DNA of 64,000 nt from Strigamia acuminata (GCA_949358305.1 OX442314.1:35335608-35399607); one strand, 5' to 3'. Counted from the first letter of the stretch, positions 24,555 to 36,630 are shown. Notes: generated from the letters alone by a model not told the origin. Numbers and translations: made by a program.

Positions 24555-25580
24555 ATGGAATCCTTCACACAAGTGAGTACAAAAATAATTCAATTGTCAT
24601 TACAGAAAAAAACAAAAAAAAAAACACAATTTAAATCATTTACGAACAAATAATTATAGTTAAAAAAAACATATATATTTTTTATAATAATAATATATAA
24701 ATTATTGCAGGTTGGATTTCTTGTTCTCGCGTGTTTGACGCTCTCCGATGCGCAAGGAGACGAACGGCGCGGTCTGGCTCAAATGGGCCGAGCTGCGGGC
24801 CCCGGACCGGGGCCCGGGCCCATCAACGACCGCTACTACTACATGTGGATGCCCCCTCCTCATCCCCATCAATACCACCATCAATACCACCCAGGGATGC
24901 CTAACTTTCGCAATTTCGCTCCCCATCCTCAACAATTCGTCCAAAACGATCCGTTCCACCTTCGTCACTTCTACAATTCCAACCCTCTGCCTTATCCCCC
25001 GCCTCCGAACACCCAATTCGAAGTGGACAGAGACCCGACAATCATCCTCATGCCCCCCGAAAACCCACCCACCCAACGCACGACCGAGAGCCCCCAAACC
25101 ACGACCACAACTGCCCGGCCCGAAGTGCAGGAGGAAAATTCAACGGTCGCTGCCGTAAGTCAAGAGGAGTTGGAGGAATCGCGGGAATTGATGCGCTCGG
25201 CGACGAGCGGCTTCACCAACGCGCATCATTATCCTTTCCCCATCGGACTCTGGTCGCAGTACAAGAAATCGATCGGACTCGAGTCGGATCAGGAGGAGGA
25301 ACCGTCGGCGGTTAATCCGAGGAAATTTACGAATGTTTTGCTTCTGCCGCACAACCAGATGCCGTTCATCTCCACCCAGCGCCATTTTCCCGACTGGTCT
25401 TACGGGCGGCCGCATTCCGGTCGCCAGTTTCCCGAGAACTTGCTGCGAATGCCCGGCGCCGAGACGTACGACGGGAGGAATGTCGGGCCGATTGCTGACT
25501 CTCAGTATCAGTATTTTGCAGTTCCTTTGCGCTCGGTTTTGAATCAGATGAATAGCGAGGTTGAGAATGAGCGTGTTTAG
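24555..25580 (+). CDS. Secreted Pro/His/Tyr-rich protein of unknown family
   Basis: An 18-nt first coding exon (24555-24572, MESFTQ, donor GTGAGT) joins an acceptor at 24711 to give 295 residues. The two exons together create a signal peptide (MESFTQVGFLVLACLTLSDA), which neither gives alone; this supports the model. The mature chain has a GPGPGPGP run, a Tyr/Met/Pro/His-rich zone with HPHQYHHQYHPG, a Pro-rich block, a Thr-rich mucin-like stretch (TTESPQTTTTTA) and an acidic EELEESRELM segment. A more ordered C-terminus has FPIGLWSQY and paired Phe/Arg/Pro motifs. No Cys occurs in the mature region. I do not recognise the family; a cuticle-associated or matrix role is possible. Third positions are C-rich early and G/T-rich late. 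Confidence 0.7.
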
Positions 25581-26617
25581 ATTGTTCGGCTTGGTTAGGC
25601 TTATTTATTTCTTTTATTCGTTTGATTGAGGAGGTGAAAAGAAAAATTGAAATAAGAAAAAAAAACTGGTTCTCCTGTCGCTTCAAGGTCATAGTCAAAC
25701 GTTGACCCATCGTTTGAAAAAAGCAATTTCGCTTTCGTAAGGTATAAAGGACGAACTACGTGGGAAAAAAGGTTGTGGTTTTTATTTGATTTAATTTAAT
25801 TTAGTTAGAGGAAAAAGCAAATGTTTCAAGGAATTTTTTTTTGTGCTGAAAAAAATGTTGTCTTTGTAGCAAATGTTTTGGAATTAAAAAAATAATAATA
25901 ATGTTCAATGTCAAAATAAATTACACAATTGGTGAAAACAAGAGAAAAAAAATTATTTAGGCAACAAAGCCGACCTTTAGGCCAACAAGGGATGACGAAT
26001 ACTTGTTGGTTATGTTTTTGTTGTTGTTACAGGTCGTCAAACTTTGAAAGAAACCGATAAATAATTTCCAGTTGGTTTGTTTGAGATGTGCAAGTCATCA
26101 TTCAAAATACTGGTTATGCACAATACTTGCGTAATTGACCAATAGAAGACCTGTGAGGCCGAGAGTTGATTAGGAAGTATTGTGACCGGCTTTCGGTCAC
26201 GGTAACAGACTTCCCAATGGCCCGCTGAGACAAAACTTCAACCATCAAACTGCGGGCCACTATGTATTTATGTTTATTCAACTACGGTGTTCCTAGAACC
26301 CACTGCAGACCAGGTAAAAACAAGGACTCTGTCTGAATTATTTCATCTCCTGGGCAAGGATGGGACAATACCAAATAAGTTGCCGGTCCCGAAGTCACCT
26401 TCAGAAATCTATGGGAGGTAAAGCAGAATTGGTATTGGTCACAGAGGCACAGTGCCTATGTCTGGGTCCTGCAACAACGGTTCAAAATAATATTTAATAA
26501 TAAGATTTGGAGAGAATTCTCCTGAGGACATCGACTTGGAATTTGCAGATGAAACTGTTCATTTCAAGTATTTAATATCACAGTTAGAAGATGAAACAGT
26601 GTTAAATTTTGACTTAA

Positions 26618-26903
26618 GCTAGGTTCACAACACTTTTGTTTGGACGCAAGTACGGTAGCTTGCATTGCGTCAATTTTCTTGCGTTGCGTCTAGTGCAGGG
26701 GTCGGTAACCTTTTGAGACGGAAGAGCCAAAAGTTAAAATTTACATAATTTCCCAGTTTTTAAAGATATATATAAAGATATATATATCACCCTGTATATA
26801 TATATATATATTTGCGCATGGAACTGGAGAGCCGCATCTTGACGTCGAAAGAGCCGCAGGTTGCCGACTCCTGGTCTAGTGTGAACACAAGTGTGAACCT
26901 AGC
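26618..26903. mobile_element. TTAA-flanked MITE, interrupted by a second MITE
   Basis: Inverted ends GCTAGGTTCACA and (reverse-complemented) AAGCTAGGTTCACACTTG. The left flank is TTAA (26614-26617) and the right flank TTGA (26904-26907), a one-base decay of a TTAA target. The subterminal words GCGTTGCGTC and TTTCTTGCGTTG are shared with the copy in an ABCD intron at 55589-56013. A TTAA duplication fits piggyBac-type mobilisation. The body is split at GTCTAGTG by the hAT MITE. Confidence 0.75.
26696..26873. mobile_element. hAT MITE, 178 bp, with perfect 8-bp target duplication
   Basis: It begins CAGGGGTCGGTAACC and ends with the inverted form GGTTGCCGACTCCTG (13 of 15 match). It is flanked by identical octamers GTCTAGTG at 26688-26695 and 26874-26881. 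Inner sequence has GAGCCAAAAG and GAGCCGCA words typical of widespread hAT MITEs, plus an AT dinucleotide run. No coding capacity. It inserted into the MITE at 26618-26903. Confidence 0.9.
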
Positions 26904-27108
26904 TTGACTGTCATTGGTTGGTAGAATCAAAAACATATCATCAGGAGACAATAATAATCTCTCCCAGTATATTGTAATTTGTTTAGTGTTTATGTTTTAG
27001 TGTGGAGTGTATAAGAAAACTCTTGCAGGTTGCTCAATTCTTTTCTATACAAGATGAAATATTTATTATTGCAATGACATTAGTCAACGGTACAAAACTC
27101 AAATTTCT

Positions 27109-30100
27109 CTAAGACACTGGAGTGTTGGTACTTGGTGGATAGTCTTTATCTTTGAGTAGGTCATGCTTTGAGTGCATTCCATCATAAGCGATTGTAAATA
27201 AAGACTTCTTCTCCAGAAACTGGTTTTTCAGTTGTGCTTGAGGACCGTTGTCGTCAACATCCGCAGTCGTATCTTCACTCACAACAGCAATCATTTCAGA
27301 TTGTCCACTGCTTTCATTAGCCTGCATTTGCACTTCTTGAACAATCCTTGGTGCATTTGCAGACTTTGTGATTATTGCCTCGCCGTTTGCAATCACCGCG
27401 GTCTGTTGTTTTTTGCCGGCGGACAGCGTGTTTACAATCCCTTCTTCCGCTATGTGCCTGGAGTAAGGTATGTTGGTTTTTCCATAGTCCAATGAAGCAG
27501 ACGTAATCCGCTCTGTGGCATGATGTTGTCGGTGCCGGTGGTGATGCCGGGGTCTAGGAGGATGGTGTTGGTCATCCGCGGTTGAATGGTTTCTTTGTTT
27601 ATTGTAAACTTGGGTTGTCTTTGATCTAGAAACAAATAATGCTTCAACACACAATTTTATTATTTTAGTTTTCAAACTATACTTTGAAGAATTGGGTTTG
27701 CACAAGCAGCAACAGAGGAGAATGATAAATACTATGGCCAGGAGGATTAGCAATGCAATTAAAATCCATTTCCAAGCTTCGCTTTCTGTCGATGCTACAA
27801 CAATCGTTTCATGCTAAAAAAATAGAAATAACTGCAATAAAACTATTGGCAGAGTTTTTTTTTTTTAATGAACAAACCGGTTCTACAGGAGAACTTCCAG
27901 ATGGACCGTTGGAAAGCCTTGGTCAACAAAATTCAATGTTGATTAAAAGGAAATATTAAATTGTATAAGTAAAATTACCCAAATTCTCGCTCCCACACAG
28001 TTAGATCCAGAACCGAGCGATTTGCATGCTGTACAACCGAAGTGACGATTCTGCTTTTGGTTTTATCGTCTGATGTTGTCACTTGGTCTATTCGGGTAAT
28101 ACTCCCAGAATTCATTTCTGTAAGAACCCTTTCATAATGTGCTTTTTTATTTTTGATTTCATTTTTTTCTGCTGACACCACGTATTCCACAACACGCTGA
28201 GTACATCTTAAAGGATCCTGTAAATCCAAATAAAAAAATTCAATCAATTAAAATGGTCAGCAAAATTTTAATCTTGTTCTGGATTTATGTAGTGATCCCA
28301 AAAGTCACTGCCGAAAAGGAAATTCATTTAAATACTTTGTGAGTATAAATATTACTCCGTAAATACTATTTAATTGATTAGGGGAGCTTCTCCTATGGTT
28401 ATGTGAGATCATGTTATGCTGGTAGGGGAGTTGTCATGACAACCCAGTATCATGGGAAATAACACTTCCTGTGAAATGAGGAAAATCCTCAGTCTAAACC
28501 AAACACTGAAACTAGAAACATCTCCATGTGTTACTCTTGAAATAAGCAACCACAATTCTTGATTAACTTGAGATCTTTGGACCAGTATAAGCAGTGGCAT
28601 TAGTTCTGAATAATTATCAACTGATTATTCAGGCCTCTTTGAAGAGTCTGTATCTAAAATAACAAAAAAAATCCATGTTTGCCATTGATGAGACACTCGA
28701 CCGACTGCTGCAGCCGCTACCGGTAGTCCGGTCCATGAGAGATTTTATCGCTGTATTCATATCATGTTTGCTTTACGGGAATTTGCGTGATTGCCCGATC
28801 GGAATAATCCAATCCGCGCTCAAATTATACCGTCACCAACGAGTGATGAACCCTGATACGATTGCCGCCCTCGTGAGTTGCGAAGTTAACGCCCTCGTTT
28901 CCATTTTCTATATCTCTATTTCCTAACTAGTCATTGTATAACATTGTATAACAATTCCCTTTTTATTTATGTATAACATCATAGCTGGTGCGACACATAG
29001 TTCCACCTGAGGCAACCAAGGCATATGCCGCCCTTTTGAACAGTAAAAAATTTTGTTGTTGAAAAAAATCGGTTTATGCGCCCACAGGTCCCGCCTCACC
29101 CCTCGCGCCGGCCCTGTACAACATCAAGGATATACTGTATTTCACGACACTTACTGCAGATACGTGCACATTAGTTTCCGATGATTGTTGTGGATTTCCA
29201 TCATCCCTGGCTCGAATGAAGAGTTGCGTTTCCTGATTTTTAGGTATACTGCTTGCATCTCTGGTCAAAGACAAATTGCCTTGCTGATTCACATAAAAAT
29301 AGCCGTTACCATTCCCACCGGTAATCTCGTAAGTTATAAAACTGTTTGGATTGTCTGTCTCATCCTTATCGGTGGCTTTCAAATTGAAAAATATCTCCCC
29401 TCTTCTCATGGCAGGCGTGAGACACGCGTAATAGTGATTGCTATCAAACACCGGCTTATTGTCATTGAAATCTGTCACTTGCACAACAACTCTCGTCTTA
29501 TTACAGAGACCTCTGCCTTCTTCATCGCAAGCCTCCACCTCAAACTGATATTGGTCTATATTTTCCCTATCCAGAAGTCCTCTTCGCGCCAAACTAATAA
29601 CACCCGTGTGCGGATCAAGATTGAACACATCGCTCGTTTGACGGTCACCTAAGATTCGAGTGTAACGGATTTCCCCCTTGTTACCACTCTCTATGTCCGT
29701 TGCCGACACCTGTGTAACGAGCGAGCCTTCGGCGGCATTTTCAGGAATTTTCGCTTCGTATGTCTCTCGCATAAACGTCGGTCCGTTGTCGTTCAAATCG
29801 TTTATGGTAACGGTCACAACGACCGTACTTGTGAACGATTCAAACGACGCTTCTTGCGGGCGTGCAAGTATACGAAATGTGAGTTCTTTAGTCTGTTCGT
29901 AGTCGAGTTTGGCCGGGGTTTTCACAAATATTTTGATGTCCGATGAGTGGATTACTTGCGACGGACTGAGGTCGAATATGTCACTGGCTTTTGTGTTTCC
30001 TTCGTCTAGTATCGACACGCGTAAAACAGCACAATTTCCCTGGAAAATAAAAGAAATTTGTTAGGTTAGGTTAGGTTAGGTTAGGTTAGGTTTGTCGAAA

Positions 30101-33100
30101 TGCGACTGTTGTAGTGATCCCAAAAATCACTATCGCTAAAAAGGAAAATCCCTTTAGGTATTTTGGAACGTGAAACTGCTACTTGCCTCGTCGATGAGAC
30201 GCAATGGCTGCTGCTTAGTCACGTCGGTGAGCATTGGTGAATTTTCATCTATCGTGATTTTCAGCGTTTCTGGTATGAATTTTGGTTGTGGTTTTGTGGC
30301 CGCTTCGATAAAAATGACGATTTCTTGGGTGGTTTGTGCCCTCCTGTCGTTTTCTTCTTCCGCTTTGACTAGGATGATAAATGCCGAATCCTGACATCCT
30401 TTTAGTATCTGATGTCCTGGTTTTGAGGTGGAGATTTGTCCGGTCTTTGGGTTCATGTGAAAATGTTGACTGTTCTCTCCTTGAATGCTGTACGTGATGG
30501 ATCTGGCAGAAGAACGGTCGCCGTCGATCGCCTTGATTTGTAAAATGGACGTTCCGGCTGGCATGTCGCTTCGCATTCGAGTGAGCAGAGGTAGTTGAGT
30601 AAAAATGGGGTTTGTGTCTTGCACATCTTCAACCACGATGGTTATGGGTAGTACGATTATATTGCGGTTGTCCAGAAGTTTGTTATAGGGTCCCCTCTGC
30701 CAAAATAAAAAAAATAAAAATAAAAAAAGAATCTAACGTATACAACTGCAAAAAAAAATTCTATTTATTTTTAGGTGCATTCAAAGGTTTGTTTTAGCTG
30801 TTTTTAACATATAAATGGAAACTTTTGTGACCAACTGGCTACTGCCACTGGCAACATTAGCAGGGGATCCACAGCAGCTTCTATGGCGTACCATCGGAGC
30901 TGCGTCCTAATTGCAGCCAATCAGGACAGAAGATTCTGCATGGTGTCAGTGTGTGGTTTGACTACCACGACCGACACAACAACACCAGCCACGAAAGTGA
31001 CTGGTTGCATTGCTACTGTAGGAGATGACGAGCAATCCTGTGATTGCAATGGCTAAAACTAGCGAGGTCGCTCTCAAGTGTGAAGGAATTAGGAGCGACC
31101 GGTTGGGCTGTGCTGCAAGACACAGCGTGGTCATGCATAACTGACCTCGATACCCATGTGGCATTTGGCCACGTGGTCAGCGGTTGGTCTGGGTTGGGTT
31201 GCTGAAAGGCAACCGAACAACCAAGGCACACAACCCCAAGACAACCATGACAATAAAGAATCAATCCTAAACGGTGTGTCTCTGTGTTTTGTATACTGTA
31301 TAATCGTGAATGGTGTTCAAGCACCCATGGTCCTCCCCTGATCATGAGGCAACTGACCGCCACTCACACTTTGGATGCACCCGTTCAAACACTTCATCTT
31401 TTTTGCAGTTTTGTTTAAGTTTTTTATATCATACATAAACTGTGACATTCAAAGTGTAGTAGTTTTTAACTTCGTAATCTAAAAATTCAGTTAGAATGAT
31501 GCGGCTTTGAGCTTCACTGTTTGTCAATTTTATATCCAACCGAAATTTTGATGATTTCTGCAAATATAACAATATTCAACCGATTAAAAATAATAAAACC
31601 ATTGATTCATAGTTAGAAAAGATTGGCAAAAAAAAAATTTAAAAAAATAATTTAAACCGACAATTTTCTCAAAACAGCAATAGGTCATATTAAATCACTA
31701 GTTTTATCATTCCAAATTCCATTCAACTGCACAAACAATCCGCTTCTCTTTTTGAGCAGTTACATCACAGAATTAATGACCTAGCAGCTAGTTCCTGCAA
31801 TTGGATCAATATCAAAACGCTTTTCACATATTCTAGTAATAGGTGGGTGGATCGTGGAACTGCAATTGCATCACGCCCTCCCCCCGTCACCCCCCCCCCC
31901 CGTGATATTTCAAAGGGTTTTCACTGGAACCGCTGTATTGCCACAACATTAATAAATAACACCTACACTTAAAATGAGATCAGGGTACCGGTCGCTGTCT
32001 GATCTCTTTTTAGCGATGATGGTTCCAATTACACTTCCTGGTCGTGTGTCTTCCGGAACGGAAATGGGTTTCTCTGGGTATGACAGCAATGGGTTACTGA
32101 CGGTAACGCTCCCATCAGTCGCGTTAATACGGATTTCAATCACATTTTTCTATTTGGATAACAAAATTAATGTAATTATTTTATTTATTATTTATATCTA
32201 TCATTTCAATCGTTTCAATAAACCTCATTAGCCGTGTCAGACACTTGTAACGCTATTGGGTATATGTTTCCTTTCTGTATTTAAAAAACAAACAAATAGT
32301 ATAATCAATACACCGTTACGGTGTTTAGCAATTTTAGTTCTCCTCAAATATTTATACAATCATTGGCGATAACGAGGATTTAATGACGGGTTTGTATAGG
32401 AAGTAGAGCATGGCGAATCCAATGAGACGTGTTTCGCTGCCGTAGCATTGTTGCAACGTTGTTCTTCAAGCTGTAACTTTTAAACCGGTGCAGCTAGGCG
32501 AAAAATGTCAATTACAAAGTTGTAGAGCATCGTTTGTTTAGTAGAATGACATTATAAAAGCAATATGTCAAACGAAGAGTTTTCAAGAAAAAGTCAGAAA
32601 AATCATTTTTCTGCTTTTTGCTTTGTTGTAACTTTTAAACCGGTGCAGCTAGACAAAAAATGTCAATTACAAAGTTGTAGAGCATCGTTCGTTTAGTACA
32701 AAACCATTATAAAAGCGATATGTTCAACGGAGAGTTTTTAAGAAAAATCGGAAAAATCATTTTTCTGCATTTTGCTTTTTCGAAAAACCTTGAAAAACAA
32801 CGATGCAACAATGCTATAGCAACGAAACATGTTTCATTGAATTCGCAATGCCCCACTACCTATACCTATCCATCATTATCCTCTCAATCGCTGCAGTAAT
32901 TAAATAAATATATGAAAAGAACCACCTGTACAATCGATTACCGTAAGTCTCCTTCTTAAAACAAGATCAGCCTCAGTTGCACCGACCGAAACGACATCCA
33001 CTACATCACTGCCATCTCCTGTTACCGTGAAAGTGAGCGGATAATGTGGGACGGCTTCGTTGTCGTGTGCTTGAACGCGGTAAATAGCGGAACCTTGAAG

Positions 33101-33270
33101 ATAATTGATAATCTGAGGCTTGTAAACTAATAAATGGGTATTTGTGTTTTACCTGGTGGTGTGTCGTACGGTAAGAAGAGCATTTGAATCCATGTTTCTT
33201 CCGAAAAGAGTGGTCTGTTGCAGTGGACTGTTAAAATGGCGTTGATGAGGATTGTCCAGTAGAGCCACAT
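27109..33270 (-). CDS. Six-repeat transmembrane cadherin (protocadherin-like)
   Basis: Single-pass calcium-dependent adhesion protein, 982 residues. Minus-strand exons: 33153-33270, 32942-33093, 32224-32274, 31967-32149, 31435-31557, 30187-30696, 29155-30039, 27979-28217, 27878-27917, 27683-27813, 27109-27625. A signal peptide (MWLYWTILINAILT) precedes about six EC repeats. The last ones are canonical (PENAAEGSLVTQV, DxNDNxPxF, LDRE, DxD/DKDE). The first three are diverged with few calcium motifs. A non-cadherin membrane-proximal domain follows (CTQRVVEYVV to VQHANRSVLDLTV); it resembles membrane-adjacent or SEA-like modules of long cadherins. The TM helix is near 783-803, then a His/Arg/Pro-rich tail of about 175 residues ending NTPVS, with no catenin-binding motif. 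Intron 6 uses a GC donor. Intron 10 is 57 nt and stop-free. I cannot assign the orthologue. Confidence 0.85.
30061..30091. repeat. Interstitial (TTAGG)n telomere-type run
   Basis: About six tandem TTAGG units lie in intron 6 of the cadherin gene, just upstream (in gene sense) of the exon that starts at 30039. TTAGG is the ancestral arthropod telomeric unit, so this supports an arthropod source. Confidence 0.9.
32395..32864. mobile_element. MITE with long inverted ends and an internal 160-bp duplication, in a cadherin intron
   Basis: The ends are inverted over about 60 bp. The left begins TATAGGAAGTAGAGCATGGC; the right, reverse-complemented, reads TATAGGTAGTGGGGCATTGC. Both continue through AATGARAC.TGTTTCG and TAGCATTGTTGCA. 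Between them two direct copies of about 160 bp (near 32468-32625 and 32626-32790) each contain CTTTTAAACCGGTGCAGCTA and AATTACAAAGTTGTAGAGCA. No open frame. The superfamily is not determined. Confidence 0.75.
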
Positions 33271-33965
33271 GTCGATTGGTGTGGGAATGCTGATGAGTTG
33301 AGATTTGTGGTCGCACGATGAATACAAATTTTAGGTTTCCGTGGAGTTTCTGCGAATAAATGAGGTCATTTTGAGAATGAGATCAATCGATTTCGTTTTT
33401 TCCCAATCGTTTTGCACTCATTTGCTTTCAGTCGATATTCGGGTGAAGTGTTATGTACGGAAGCTAATTTAAACACTTACAAGTTAGTTGAGTGTGTTAT
33501 ATAAGCAGCACTGTTGTTACACGTTTTTGTGACACTCTGAAGTAGATTTCTTTGAGGTATTCTTATGAGAAATATGGAAAATTATTTTGTTTAATGTTGC
33601 AGCTCATCTTCTCAAAATTGTCAGCAATAAATTTCTGAAAATCCCGACACTTCCTGGTGATAAAAATTGAAAATGGGACAAAAGGTGAACGTTCCCACCC
33701 AACTACCGCCTCTGCGTCCCTAAACTATTGAATTCCGTGAATGTACACCAAAATAAAGTCGAATTTAAGGCCGCTGAAGTAAGAGATACATCTTTTCTAA
33801 ATTTGTAACACCTAAACTGGTGTTAAAAAATGTACCTGGGAGGTGTGAAGAACCTAAATTGTGTAAAATGGCAAAATTACAACAGTCAATCCAAGTATCT
33901 AATGCACATCCAAAATATACAATTCAGTATTCACACTGTGTGTAAAAGATACTTTGTGCTTGAAC

Positions 33966-34312
33966 AGGGTGAGTCAGAGAGACCTGATCATTTTGAATTA
34001 ATTAACATTTTTATTTAAAACTAAAACTACTGAACAGAGTTTGAAATGGCATTTTTATGTCTGAAAAATTATCTTTTGTTTGCTTTCCCAACAATGACTA
34101 CTCTAGTCAAAATGGCGGCTAAGAAATGAGCGTAGAAAAATCTTTAAGGTCTCTCTGGCTCGCAAGGAAAGCATCCGAGTGATATAATTTTCCAGATTTT
34201 TAAATGGCATTTCAAACTCTGTATAATGGTTTTAGTTTCAAGTGAAAATTTGAATTAGTTAGGTAAAGAGTGATTACATTTTCAAAAACGTCAGGTTTCT
34301 CTGGGTCACCTT
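33966..34312. mobile_element. Foldback-type MITE
   Basis: Near-palindromic element of about 350 bp. The outer ends AGGGTGAGTCAGAGAGACCT and (reverse-complemented right end) AAGGTGACCCAGAGAAACCT are inverted repeats. Deeper in, ACAGAGTTTGAAATGGCATT at 34034 is a perfect inverse of the sequence at 34202-34222. The pairing extends through much of both arms with loss of match between, leaving a loop of about 150 bp. Its ATTACATTTTCAAA and TCTCTCTGGCTCGC words recur near 22890. No clear target duplication. Confidence 0.7.
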
Positions 34313-35839
34313 ATTAGATGCGAAAATAGACAAGTGGATCAGACGTTCGTGCGTGAAATGGATGGACCTGGTTTTGATTCTTCTTGTCGGTAAAATTAAG
34401 TAAATCAAAATTAAAATAATAGGCGTATTCATAAAGTCTTTAAAACTTGTTCGAACAATTTTTTTAAAAAAAAAATTTCCAAGTGTAAAATTGAATAACA
34501 TTTGAAGTAATATAAACAAATTTAAATGATTTTATGAATGCGCTTACAAGTTAGTGTTCTTAAAAATCTATTTTATCACCACCAAGGCGTAATATTACTC
34601 TACAAAACTCCACAAAACTCCACAAAACTAATATCGATATACATTAGTGTAATATTACACAGAAAAAAAATCCTTGAGAAAAAATCAATTTCTTCCAAGG
34701 AAATTTTTCACTCGCACTTTTCAGGTAAAAATTAAACTTCATAGAGTTAAACTTTTTTGTTTGTGCGCCAATTTATTCCTTTTATTCCCCCATTTAAACC
34801 AAACCCAGAAATCGCCCACCCAATTCCACATTCCAAAATTACATGACAATTGCGTATTAATTATATTACGCTGTGAAATTACCATTGCTCACATTTAACC
34901 TAAATAACAACAACAAGAAAAAAAACAAGAAAAAAAAACAATAAAAACCCTTCTAATTCTTTTATTTACCGTATTAAAAACGATCGTGTGAGGTTTGTTT
35001 TCTATTTCGCAACAAACCACACACATATCCCTATTTAAAACGAGTTAAAATTGATTGGTGTTTATCACAATACACCTATTGTGCTCACGTCTGCTTAACA
35101 ACACATATTATTCAACTCACCTTCATCAGCTCATCCGTTCTCATTCATTGTTTGCCCTTTTTAACATTCAAAATACAAGCCGAGCGATTATACAACGACT
35201 AAACTCACGCGAGGGCAACGGTAGTCGTGTTTGGTCACCATGACTGTTTAAGCTAAACTGACATAAAACTCATTATTATCGACCTAGTGTGCAATCAATG
35301 AAGTCGACCGATTCATTTATGCAGGTAAGGCAGCAGTAAGCGTTTTACACACTATTTTGTCAACAATTTCCCAAGGTAACCTGTTATTACATTTTTTTTT
35401 TTTTACATCAATTTTCTTGTCTTTTTCAAAACTTGGCTTTTCCAATCACAAAAGAATCATGTTAATAATTCAACTGGTTCGTCACGACTTGGTTCTAACA
35501 CAGTCCAAACACCAGTTGATAATTCAGGGTCCGAAATATATCAAAGGTCACTGACAGAAGACACAGGGCCACACTTGAAAGGGTTAGACTGATGATTAAA
35601 GATTAAAAAAGTCCATGTTTTCTGTTTGTCATGCAGGGAAGCCATCAAAACGTTTTTGAAATTTTGATTCTCGGTCAAAACTCAAAAGCAGACCGATTTG
35701 AATGTTTAAAACATGTTTCCTATGTGAAATTTTACTCTTTTTCTACTGGCAACAATAACTTTTGGAACGGAGTGCAGGCTACTTTCTATTTGCTCAAAAA
35801 CTATCTCATTTTTGACCTAGTGAGACTTGACAAACACCG

Positions 35840-36630
35840 TTTAAGATTTTAATCTTAGTTGCTGATATGTTTTATTATTTTAAATTTATTACAGAATGTA
35901 GAGTGAGGTGGACAAAGAAAGTGAAGAAGAAAACGTGATAAATGCTAACTATGCATTGGACTATGCCTGAGGATTGTCCAATAGAGGCACTGTCGAATGG
36001 TGTGGTGATAATGAAAATGATGTGACATTTAATTGTGATTTAATTTGCTTTTAGTCGATATTCAGGTGAAGTTTCTGATTGTAGTTTCTATAGTGGATAC
36101 TTTTTAACACTTTAAAGCATTATAACAACACTTTTAGAAATTGCAGCAACGAATTTCCTGGTGATGAAAATGGGACAAAAGTTTCCCGTGCATTCCCAAA
36201 CTGTTGAATCCATGCAAACACATCAACTTTAAGATGAATTTAAGGCCTAAAAAAGTGCTGTGCAATGCTAGGAACTGTGGCCACCACGGTCACTGACACC
36301 AAAACTAGCAATAAATCACACTGTATTCACCTGTTTCCCGTGCACGTCAATCTAGCCAGTGCACAAAGAGTCATCTACACGATATCTTTCAATGTCAAAA
36401 TGTGGGAGCTCTACGTGGCAATTTATTTGGAATTAACGTGGCAATTTACTTTGCATTCTAGTAAGAGTGCAGTTTTGTGCAAGTGCTTTTGTTCGTGTTT
36501 CCAATGATTCTTTTGTTATTGGAATTCAATCACAAAAGAATGGTATCAATATTTTAACTGATTGTCGTGGTTTGACGGTTGTAACAAGAAAATAATTCAC
36601 TGTTCAAATACCAGTTGATATTTTTAGGTG
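35840..36630. pseudogene. Decayed tandem-duplication remnant joining GABA-transaminase and cadherin sequence
   Basis: 35840-35918 matches the intron 5/exon 6 boundary of the GABA transaminase gene (38701-38780), including an intact CAG acceptor and the start of exon 6, which here hits a stop within four codons. About 50 bp later, 35971-36250 matches the cadherin first exon and its 5' flank (33243-33780). It includes GAGGATTGTCCARTAGAG and TCGATATTCRGGTGAAGT but has lost the start codon. 36523-36630 matches 35437-35530 (AATCACAAAAGAAT ... ACCAGTTGATA). All three blocks keep the same relative orientation as their sources. Confidence 0.7.

Larger units (their letters stand above)
25581..27108. 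other. Intergenic spacer with nested MITEs
   Basis: Apart from the nested elements listed at 26618-26903, this stretch is AT-rich. It has a moderately GC-rich patch at 26150-26480 (around GACCGGCTTTCGGTCACGG) that I could not assign. A microsatellite-like (AT)n run at 26765-26810 lies inside the inner MITE. Confidence 0.4.

Noticed and set aside
28675-28926. 83-codon plus-strand frame inside a cadherin intron
   Set aside because: No homology I recognise, no flanking signals, and it sits in repeat-like DNA with words that recur elsewhere in the gene.
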